From the NCBI GenBank assembly GCA_903916135.1, contig CAIWVT010000166.1, positions 1 through 5,336 of the forward strand: DNA of 5,336 bases, written 5' to 3'. Each line of letters starts with the position of its first letter. The first letter of the stretch is position 1. Under the pieces are notes generated by a model, which had not been told where the DNA came from, did not search any database, and was given only the letters and a program-made list of their open reading frames with translations. This stretch comes from an uncultured bacterium (GTDB lineage: Bacteria > Bacteroidota > Bacteroidia > Bacteroidales > CAIWKO01). This document shows, in pieces, positions 1 to 5,336 of this stretch. The translations under genes and the position numbers were made by a program.

Positions 1-603
1 AGATAAACTTCCTATTTTTTCGTTTTCTGATATTTTTAAGGTTTCAAAAGACCATTCGCTAAAATCAATAAAGCTTTTATGATTGAGTACGACTCCTTTT
101 GGCACACCGGTTGAACCAGAGGTGTTAATAATGCAATAAGGGTCGCTGTCAATTATTTTGTTTACTTTTTCTTTATAAAGTTCTTGATTTATGGTCTCCG
201 GTAAATTTTCTAATTCTTTGTCAATGCATAGTATTGTTAATGAAAAATCATGTAAAAAAGTATTATTTTTTAAATATTCGGAATTAGTAATAATAACTGC
301 TGGTTCTATTTTTTTAATACTATTTTGAATCCGTTGTTCGGGAGCTTTAACATCTAAATTCAAATAAATATTACCACTGTAAGTGATGGCAGTATTTGCA
401 ATAACACTATGAATGCTTTTTGGCAGAAACACAGCAATAGGCTGCGATAAGCAATCAACCTTTTCGATGATTTTTGACGCTAAATACTTTGAACATTTTT
501 GTAAAGTTGCAAAATCAATGTTTCTTCCTTCTTCAATTACAGCTATCTTATTCGGATAGTGTTCAACCGTTTGTTCAAAATATTCAATAATATTAATAAT
601 CAT
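1..603 (-). CDS. AMP-binding (adenylate-forming) ligase, N-terminal part, cut by the window edge
   Basis: Translating the minus strand from the ATG at 603-601 gives 201 uninterrupted codons to base 1, so the 3' part is missing. Residues 160-170 read NTSGSTGVPKG, the ATP/phosphate-binding core A3 of the ANL superfamily (acyl-CoA synthetases, NRPS adenylation domains, DltA-type ligases). Residues 75-92 (YSGNIYLNLDVKAPEQRI) match core A2, whose usual form is aG-Y-P-D--P--R. These enzymes activate a carboxylic or amino acid with ATP to an acyl-adenylate and pass it to a thiol carrier. The wording is closest to the amino-acid-adenylating / D-alanine-carrier-protein ligase branch, but the substrate-pocket residues lie beyond the edge, so the substrate is unknown. 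The start is preceded by A/T-rich sequence without a Shine-Dalgarno motif, and the protein begins where the family normally begins. It lies 99 nt downstream of the YfhO-like gene on the same strand. The fold assignment is firm; the role is open. Confidence 0.9.
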   Translation of the reverse strand, partial: MIINIIEYFEQTVEHYPNKIAVIEEGRNIDFATLQKCSKYLASKIIEKVDCLSQPIAVFLPKSIHSVIANTAITYSGNIYLNLDVKAPEQRIQNSIKKIEPAVIITNSEYLKNNTFLHDFSLTILCIDKELENLPETINQELYKEKVNKIIDSDPYCIINTSGSTGVPKGVVLNHKSFIDFSEWSFETLKISENEKIGSLS

Positions 604-702
604 TTATTTGGGATTAAGCACTGCGTTTATGTAAACAAATAAGAGATAGACACTTTCTTGTTGACAAATTTAAAAAAGATTCTTGATTTCACAATCACCA
701 TG

Positions 703-3237
703 CTACTTTATTTGTGGATTTGAAGGTTTTTCTTTTTTTCTTCTGAATTCAAAAAACAAAGCAGTACCAATAAATAATAGTAATAAAGCGGAACCTGCAA
801 AAGATATTTTTTCTCCAACAAAATAAGATTTGGGTTCAAATTTAAACTCAATTTTATGATTGCCGGCAGGAACCACCATAGCACGTAGGATGAAGTTGGC
901 ACGGAAATAAGGAGCTTCAGCACCATCCACATAAACATTCCAACCTTTACTATAATAGATTTCAGAAAAGACAGCCACTTGGGGTGCTTTCAGATTTTTT
1001 ACTTCGTATGTAAGATAATTTGGCTTATAGTCTATCAATTTGATAGTAGCTTGCGGATCCCTTTCCCCTTTGAATGATGTCAATTGGTCCGCGAAACGTT
1101 TGTCAACAATAGCCGTATTGGCAGGAACAAAATTGTCCATTGCCTTTATTTCTTCATCAGCATTATTCACATGTTTCACATCTGTCACAAACCAAGCATT
1201 GCCCAAAGCAGCAGGATTTCTCAATGGGGGAGCATTGGGATTGTAAATATAATATTTGGTGTTAAGCATATTGAGCGAGGTGAGTCCATACAAGGTTGCA
1301 TAAAGCACCGAGTCGGGCACTTTGCTTTGTAAGGTTTTGGCGAGGCGGTCATGTTCTTTGGATATGCGATTATCTATCAAATCTTGGTATCTGCGTAGTT
1401 TTGCAGCATGATATCCGCCAATAGATTTATGGAAATAAGAAACAGAGGCATCAAGAGTGAAATTGCCAATGGCTAAGTTTAATACACGAAAATCTTTCGT
1501 AGTATCCTGCAAAATATAATTATCGGCAGTTGTTGCTTCAAAAGGAACTTCGACTTCTTGTTTTGATTTAAAATTTTTATCGTTAAGATATCTTCTATTA
1601 ATAGGAACTAAATCTATAAGAATTAGAAGCGCAACACCTATATAAAGAACATATTTGCTCATTTTCTTTACAGAACCATATATCCAAATTAAACCTGCAC
1701 CCAACAATATGAAAGCCAAAGTCCGCAAACACGACATTTTGAAAATTGATATGCGGGCAATTTCAAGGTTCGAAATTAATTCATTAAAATATTTTTGTGC
1801 ACCTGCTTGATTTTGTGATTGCTTAATGTATTCATTAAATTGCGACAACTCTTCAGGAGTAGTGAATTTGAAAAATAAGCTTGGCAGCATTAAAAACAGC
1901 AAGCATAGTCCAGCAGTGATACCAAGTGAAATAAAGAAAAACGATTTTTTTTCTTTCACTAATTTGGGCTTTTCGGCTATTTCTTTCAGTGCAAGTATTG
2001 CCAATAATGGGATGGTAAGCTCAACGATAATTAAGATAGATGAAACAGCACGGAATTTATTATAAAATGGAACATAGTCAATAAAGAAATCGGAAAGGAA
2101 TTGAAAATTATGCCCCCATGAGAGCAGAATTGCTAAAATAGAAACAGAGAACAATGCCCATTTTAATTTCCCTTTCACGATAAATAATCCAAGAACAAAC
2201 AGAAACATAATAAGAGCACCCACATAAACTGGTCCGGAGGTGAAAGGAAGGTCTCCCCAATAGTGAGAAGATTGAGCCACATCTTGACGGAATTGGCTGT
2301 CCACGTTGTCGAGGGCAGATTTTGTGTTGCCGATTGCTTCGGTTTCGCCGCCTTTTGCATCGGGTATCATCAGGGTGAAGGTTTCGCCAATGCCATAGCT
2401 CCATTGCATGATATAATCTTTGTCTAACCCATCCGATTTGATTTTCGAATCAAGGGTCAACTCCGATTTGCCTCGTATGGTTTCATTCACATATTCTGAT
2501 GAAGTCCACAGGTTGGTTACATTGGGCAGTATCGCTAAAAAACCCGCAAAAAGCAAAACGCCTACGGATATAAAAAAAGATTTGTATTTCTTTTCAATTA
2601 TCGCATAAATAAATTCGAATAGTGAAACAAAGCCAACTATCATCAACATATAATAGGTCATCTGAACGTGGTTCACCGAAATTTCGATTGCCATAAATAG
2701 TGCTGTGAGCGCGCCTCCCAAAAGATATTTTCCTCTATAAGTTAGAATAACTCCCGACATAACTGCCGGCATAAATGCAATGGCTAAGGCTTTTGAATTG
2801 TGCCCAACGCTTATGAATAGCAAAAAATATGTGGAAAACGCAAAAGCAATCGCTCCGATGATAGATAACCACGGATCCACTTTTAAGGTGATTAGAAGAA
2901 TAAAAAAACCCAAAAACAAAACAAATAAAATATTTGCTGGAAAGGGTAGTCCCGCAAAACTTATTTCTTTGATGTAGGGAACTATGTTGGTTTTTGAAAG
3001 TATATTGATTTGATAAGCAGGCATACCTCCAAACATCGAATTGGTCCATAAGGCTTCTTGTCCGGTAGCATTTCTATAATCAATAATTTCTTTTGCCGAG
3101 CCTTTAAAGTTTATTAAATCGCTCTGACTTAATTTTTTTCCTTCTAAAAGTGGACTAAAATAAATCATGGATATGGCAATAAAAACAACTATTGCAACTA
3201 CGTAAGGGATTACTTTTTTTATATCAAATTTTTTCAT
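703..3237 (-). CDS. YfhO-family polytopic membrane protein
   Basis: This 844-aa integral membrane protein matches the bacterial YfhO family, a GT-C-like group. In Firmicutes, YfhO is linked to glycosylation of lipoteichoic acid; the role in Bacteroidota is not established. By eye the N-terminal two thirds has about 13 hydrophobic segments: roughly 9-31, 101-118, 122-144, 150-167, 171-188, 193-214, 218-239, 336-355, 358-375, 395-415, 430-455, 500-520 and 527-545. The first external loop carries QSD (38-40) and WTNSMFGGMPAYQ (64-76), typical of Bacteroidota members; D40 sits where GT-C enzymes often keep an acidic residue. GHNSKA (145-150) is a further conserved-looking motif. A soluble, probably periplasmic domain of about 260 residues follows, ending in YYSKGWNVYVDG (761-772), a family hallmark. 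A last membrane helix (811-831) is followed by a basic tail (RRKKEK), presumably cytoplasmic. The length is normal and there is no frameshift. The start at 3237 gives a proper N-terminal helix; the upstream bases are A/T-rich with no Shine-Dalgarno motif. Confidence 0.9.
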   Translation of the reverse strand: MKKFDIKKVIPYVVAIVVFIAISMIYFSPLLEGKKLSQSDLINFKGSAKEIIDYRNATGQEALWTNSMFGGMPAYQINILSKTNIVPYIKEISFAGLPFPANILFVLFLGFFILLITLKVDPWLSIIGAIAFAFSTYFLLFISVGHNSKALAIAFMPAVMSGVILTYRGKYLLGGALTALFMAIEISVNHVQMTYYMLMIVGFVSLFEFIYAIIEKKYKSFFISVGVLLFAGFLAILPNVTNLWTSSEYVNETIRGKSELTLDSKIKSDGLDKDYIMQWSYGIGETFTLMIPDAKGGETEAIGNTKSALDNVDSQFRQDVAQSSHYWGDLPFTSGPVYVGALIMFLFVLGLFIVKGKLKWALFSVSILAILLSWGHNFQFLSDFFIDYVPFYNKFRAVSSILIIVELTIPLLAILALKEIAEKPKLVKEKKSFFFISLGITAGLCLLFLMLPSLFFKFTTPEELSQFNEYIKQSQNQAGAQKYFNELISNLEIARISIFKMSCLRTLAFILLGAGLIWIYGSVKKMSKYVLYIGVALLILIDLVPINRRYLNDKNFKSKQEVEVPFEATTADNYILQDTTKDFRVLNLAIGNFTLDASVSYFHKSIGGYHAAKLRRYQDLIDNRISKEHDRLAKTLQSKVPDSVLYATLYGLTSLNMLNTKYYIYNPNAPPLRNPAALGNAWFVTDVKHVNNADEEIKAMDNFVPANTAIVDKRFADQLTSFKGERDPQATIKLIDYKPNYLTYEVKNLKAPQVAVFSEIYYSKGWNVYVDGAEAPYFRANFILRAMVVPAGNHKIEFKFEPKSYFVGEKISFAGSALLLLFIGTALFFEFRRKKEKPSNPQIK

Positions 3238-3365
3238 AAGTATTTGTTTTATTATTTATTACTATCTTAAATTCCTTCAGAAAATTTTTAGTGATTCATA
3301 CTGAATAATTATTGGCTTCTTACGTTTGCAAATTTGTTTTGTTACGCGTAAGCATCTTAAGGAAC

Positions 3366-4304
3366 TTAATTCATTCGTTTACTATTTTCAACATACTGCA
3401 TCAACCAATTATGTGCACCACTACAATCTAAAAATGCTCTGAAATTCTCCATTAAATATATAGTTGCTTCACTTTCATCACCGGGACTATAATAATCTTT
3501 TGGCTCATTTTTCAGTTTCTTCTGTCCGGTCATAAATTGTAAAACATGTTTGTTTGCCTTATTCGCTTTCGCTAATGCTTTATTGGTTTTTGCAGTTGCA
3601 CCTTCCGTAGCAAATAAATATAAAGCATAATTGAAATACCAAAAAGTGGAGCCTTCATCATCAAATTTCTTGTGAAGCTTTAAATATTCATTATATTTTT
3701 TGCGTTTTAATAAAACACTTGCTAAAATATACCGCACTCCCTGATTGTCATTGGGGTTCAACTCAAGCATTTCCTCAAATTCCGTAATGGCTTCATCCGT
3801 CCTTTTCAAAACATTCAAACAGTCAGCATAACCTAATCTCGCAGTCATATATGGTCTCGTTTCGTGCATAACCCAAAAGTCTCCTTTGTTTTCTTTAAAA
3901 AATTGTGCCCCTAATTGCTTGGCTCCAATTTCTACGGCTTGCTTATATAACTTACATGCCGATGCTGCATCAGCCGAATTGTCTGCCAAATACGTTATCG
4001 CTCTAACATTCTCAGGATTCAATTTCAAGGCTTCTTTCACCAATTTCAATCCTTTCAACAGAGTGCTATCGTAAGCTTCGTAAACCAATTCATCTGCCTT
4101 TTCATGATTCGATTTCCTGCCTTTTTTAGGCGGAACAATTTCGTCAACTCTTTTTCCATTGACATTTTGTTGTAGAAACTCATTCATTTCCTCCACACTG
4201 CCAAAATTTTTGCTCTGCAGGTATTCAAACAATTTTGCATTATCCATTTGAATCATTTCGCGATTCATTAGCTTTTCAGGTTCTTCTTGTTTTTTTTTCG
4301 CCAT
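3366..4304 (-). CDS. TPR protein resembling the ST7 family
   Basis: A 312-aa soluble protein with no signal peptide or membrane segment. The N-terminus is charged and lysine-rich (MAKKKQEEPEK), and a basic stretch PPKKGRK lies at 58-64. Helical TPR-like repeats follow: about 81-97 (a KEALKLNPEN ending), 113-130, and a clear one at 151-184 (TARLGYADCLNVLKRTDEAI, then EFEEMLELNPND). HETRPYM (147-153), LNPNDNQGVRY (182-192) and YYSPGDESEA (271-280) are the signature-like segments I associate with bacterial homologues of the ST7 (suppressor of tumorigenicity 7) TPR family. That family label is from memory and could be checked with a profile search. TPR domains bind other proteins; no catalytic residues are evident and no specific function can be given. 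The ATG at 4304 is preceded by an A/T-rich stretch (TTAAAAAAT) without a Shine-Dalgarno motif. The gene lies 128 nt upstream of the YfhO-like gene on the same strand, and its own 5' side holds a promoter candidate and a long inverted repeat. Confidence 0.85.
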   Translation of the reverse strand: MAKKKQEEPEKLMNREMIQMDNAKLFEYLQSKNFGSVEEMNEFLQQNVNGKRVDEIVPPKKGRKSNHEKADELVYEAYDSTLLKGLKLVKEALKLNPENVRAITYLADNSADAASACKLYKQAVEIGAKQLGAQFFKENKGDFWVMHETRPYMTARLGYADCLNVLKRTDEAITEFEEMLELNPNDNQGVRYILASVLLKRKKYNEYLKLHKKFDDEGSTFWYFNYALYLFATEGATAKTNKALAKANKANKHVLQFMTGQKKLKNEPKDYYSPGDESEATIYLMENFRAFLDCSGAHNWLMQYVENSKRMN

Positions 4305-4340
4305 ATTTTTTAATCTAAAACTTTAATTATTAAGTTAATA

Positions 4341-4385
4341 ATACCATTACTTTCTATATCTTAATCCAAACTTCGGTTGGTATAA
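4341..4385. repeat. Diverged direct repeat, TPR-proximal copy
   Basis: The 45-bp stretch 4341-4385 matches 4589-4632. Both copies begin ATACCATTAC, share TTAATCCAAAC about 10 bp further on, and end GTATAA with one base of length difference. The blocks between are diverged. The two copies flank the promoter candidate and the palindromic element, so the intergenic segment looks partly duplicated. On the minus strand each copy carries TTTG about 23 nt before TAT, so the duplicated unit might once have been a promoter. Confidence 0.55.
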
Positions 4386-4517
4386 TGCCGATAGAGTAGC
4401 TGTTATAGTTCAATTTTCCCTGTCCCGACACAAACCTGTCCCGACACGTACCTGTCCCGATATGTAGTGTCGTAGGTGTCGGGGTTGGACTATTACAGAT
4501 ACCGTATCGGTATAATA
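4381..4517. repeat. Nested imperfect inverted-repeat (fold-back) element of about 137 bp
   Basis: The 33-bp outer arms at 4381-4413 and 4485-4517 match as inverted copies at 26 of 33 positions, including an unbroken CCGATA/TATCGG block. Inside them, CCCGACAC (4424-4431) pairs with GTGTCGGG (4476-4483). Within that, CGACAC (4442-4447) pairs with GTGTCG (4467-4472). A single-stranded transcript or a cruciform could therefore fold in three tiers. It contains no ORF of note. It could be a small non-autonomous palindromic element, or a structured 5' leader of the TPR gene, since the promoter candidate at 4543-4575 would transcribe through it. Confidence 0.65.
4419..4466. repeat. Three tandem 16-bp units (CCTGTCCCGAyAyrwA)
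   Basis: Three head-to-tail units of exactly 16 bp lie at 4419-4434 (CCTGTCCCGACACAAA), 4435-4450 (CCTGTCCCGACACGTA) and 4451-4466 (CCTGTCCCGATATGTA). They share the first ten bases exactly. The GC-rich core contrasts with the AT-rich surroundings. The units form the left part of the centre of the fold-back element, and a partial inverted copy (GTGTCGGG) follows at 4476-4483. No known operator is recognised. Confidence 0.8.
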
Positions 4518-4542
4518 ATAATCAATATCGAATTTCAATCTA

Positions 4543-4575
4543 CAAAAGTAAAAAATATTTGTCATATAAAACAAA
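4543..4575 (-). promoter_or_regulatory. Candidate Bacteroidota sigma-ABfr promoter for the TPR gene
   Basis: On the minus strand, TTTG (4575-4572) is followed after 21 nt by TACTTTTG (4550-4543), an exact fit to the Bacteroidota -33/-7 consensus TTTG and TAnnTTTG. The predicted start would be near 4536-4538, leaving a 5' leader of about 230 nt before the TPR start codon that includes the whole fold-back element. It lies just past the array-side terminator, which suits a fresh transcription unit. Short AT-rich motifs arise by chance in such sequence, so confidence is moderate. Confidence 0.45.
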
Positions 4576-4588
4576 AAAATCACAAATC

Positions 4589-4632
4589 ATACCATTACCG
4601 GCTCTATTTTAATCCAAACAAAATTCGTATAA
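4589..4632. repeat. Diverged direct repeat, array-proximal copy
   Basis: This is the partner of the repeat at 4341-4385, with the shared blocks ATACCATTAC, TTAATCCAAAC and GTATAA in the same order and nearly the same spacing. It sits between the terminator and the promoter candidate. Confidence 0.55.
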
Positions 4633-4645
4633 CACTCATTGCTAC

Positions 4646-4678
4646 AAAAAGAAAGTGCGAAGTTCGGAAACTTCGCAC
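4646..4678 (-). terminator. Intrinsic terminator on the trailer side of the CRISPR array
   Basis: GTGCGAAGTT (4655-4664) and AACTTCGCAC (4669-4678) form a perfect 10-bp stem around a 4-nt loop. Read on the minus strand, the stem is followed at once by TTTCTTTTTG (4654-4645), a proper U-tract; on the plus strand no T-run follows. It would therefore stop transcripts moving leftward out of the array and insulate the TPR gene. The last CRISPR repeat ends 57 nt upstream in that direction. Confidence 0.8.
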
Positions 4679-4735
4679 AACAGAGGCTTGAATTGTTTTA
4701 TTGTTGTTGCCTTTAGTAGATGTTGCCTAAAAAAG

Positions 4736-5336
4736 GTTTCAGTGACCGAAGTCAAGAGTAGCTACTCAAACATTGAGGTGAAAGTTGCAAGGTGAAAGTA
4801 GAAAGTCTTGAAACGAAGTTGCCAATATTAAATCTTACATCCCGCCCCCACTTGTTACTTGTACCTTTTAACTTGCACCTCAAAAAAAGGTTTCAGTGAC
4901 CGAAGTCAAGAGTAGCTACTCGAACATTCAAAATAAACAGAAATCATGAAAGCAGCAGTTTCAGTGACCGAAGTCAAGAGTAGCTACTCGAACGGTTTAA
5001 CAGCTAATGATTTAATTTTAATAACTGTTTCAGTGACCGAAGTCAAGAGTAGCTACTCGAACTACAACATCGCAATAGCTCAAAAACTAATCGTTTGTTT
5101 CAGTGACCGAAGTCAAGAGTAGCTACTCGAACTTTTTCACTTCAAAAGTGAATGCACAATATTCGTTTCAGTGACCGAAGTCAAGAGTAGCTACTCGAAC
5201 TATTATCTCTTACAAATCAGACTGGGTGCAAAAGTTTCAGTGACCGAAGTCAAGAGTAGCTACTCGAACAAAACTATAATACCATTTATATGGGTAACTA
5301 TGTTTCAGTGACCGAAGTCAAGAGTAGCTACTCGAA
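4736..5336 (-). CRISPR. CRISPR array, 36-bp repeat, type III-like handle, continuing past the right edge
   Basis: On the plus strand the repeat starts GTTTCAGTGACC and ends GAGTAGCTACTCGAAC, 36 bp in all. Copies are at 4736-4771, 4890-4925, 4958-4993, 5027-5062, 5097-5132, 5165-5200, 5234-5269 and 5302-5336 (last base beyond the window). All are identical except the leftmost, which has CTCAAAC instead of CTCGAAC. Spacers are 118, 32, 33, 34, 32, 33 and 32 bp, unrelated to one another and AT-rich. The strand is inferred. On the minus strand the repeat ends in ACTGAAAC preceded by TGAC-TTCG-GTCA, a Cas6-type hairpin followed by an 8-nt 5' handle as in type III and I-D systems. The degenerate repeat and the terminator at the left end agree with a leader to the right. 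The repeat also has a perfect 12-bp palindrome, GAGTAGCTACTC. No cas genes lie in the window, so the subtype is a guess; the array itself is certain. Confidence 0.97.
4773..4883. repeat. Fold-back element filling the oversized first CRISPR spacer
   Basis: The 34-bp arms at 4773-4806 and 4850-4883 are inverted copies matching at 27 of 34 positions, starting with a perfect TTGAGGTG/CACCTCAA. They enclose a 43-bp centre with a C-rich run. Each arm is itself made of short near-repeats (AGGTGAAAGT twice on the left, AGGTGCAAGT and AGGTACAAGT on the right complement). Only 1 bp and 6 bp of the 118-bp spacer lie outside it. It has no ORF and resembles a small palindromic intergenic repeat or MITE remnant. 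Confidence 0.7.

Noticed and set aside
640..668. TTTG - 21 nt - CTTATTTG promoter-like string before the ligase gene
   Set aside because: The -7 box lacks the TA of TAnnTTTG, so only the spacing and TTTG fit.
672..697. Possible terminator after the YfhO-like gene (minus strand)
   Set aside because: The stem TGATT/AATCA is only 5 bp and AT-rich, and six bases separate it from the T6 run, so it is too weak to call.
1040..1332. Two overlapping plus-strand ORFs of 68 and 82 codons
   Set aside because: They lie wholly inside the YfhO-like gene on the opposite strand. That gene has clear family motifs, so these are antisense shadows.
3303..3332. Promoter-like TTTG - 17 nt - TAATTATT before the YfhO-like gene
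   Set aside because: The -7 part misses two positions of TAnnTTTG and the spacing is short. It cannot be told from chance in AT-rich DNA.
3342..3351. Palindrome TTACGCGTAA in the gap between the TPR and YfhO-like genes
   Set aside because: It is a single 10-bp palindrome with no second copy and no T-run. A weak 6-bp CTTACG/CGTAAG pairing around it does not support an operator or terminator.
4393..4401. AGAGTAGCT shared with the CRISPR repeat
   Set aside because: Only nine bases match and the flanks differ. It is not a degenerate repeat or a credible anti-repeat (tracrRNA) candidate.
4476..4691. A 71-codon plus-strand ORF in the intergenic stretch
   Set aside because: It runs through half of the palindrome, one direct repeat and the terminator hairpin. 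It has low-complexity composition (runs of I, K, Y and R) and no recognisable motif, so it is most likely chance.

Overview
The window looks like AT-rich chromosome from a member of the Bacteroidota. Three things support this: a YfhO-family membrane protein with the wording typical of that phylum (MFGGMPAYQ near the N-terminus), gene starts preceded by A/T-rich sequence with no Shine-Dalgarno motif, and one promoter-like match to the Bacteroidota consensus (TTTG - 21 nt - TAnnTTTG). No species can be named from the sequence alone.

All three protein genes lie on the minus strand and read from right to left. First comes a 312-aa TPR protein resembling the ST7 family (3366-4304). Next is an 844-aa YfhO-like polytopic membrane protein (703-3237). 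Last is the N-terminal 201 residues of an adenylate-forming (AMP-binding) ligase that runs off the left edge (1-603). The gaps of 128 and 99 nt contain no convincing terminator, so read-through is possible, but no shared pathway can be shown. The ligase and the YfhO-like protein would both fit a cell-envelope or polysaccharide role.

The right end (4736-5336) is a CRISPR array: seven complete 36-bp repeats and an eighth cut one base short by the window edge. No cas gene is visible. Four features suggest that it is transcribed on the minus strand, with the leader outside the window to the right. Read that way, each repeat ends in ACTGAAAC, preceded by a TGAC-TTCG-GTCA hairpin, as in many type III and I-D repeats. 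The only variant repeat is at the left end. An abnormal 118-bp spacer, almost wholly a fold-back element, is also at the left end. An intrinsic terminator oriented for minus-strand transcription lies 57 nt beyond the last repeat.

The roughly 430-bp stretch between the TPR gene and the array holds no credible gene but is rich in structure. It contains the array-side terminator, a pair of diverged direct repeats of about 44 bp, a good promoter candidate, and a nested inverted-repeat element of about 137 bp built around three 16-bp tandem units. If the promoter is real, that element would sit in a 5' leader of about 230 nt upstream of the TPR gene.
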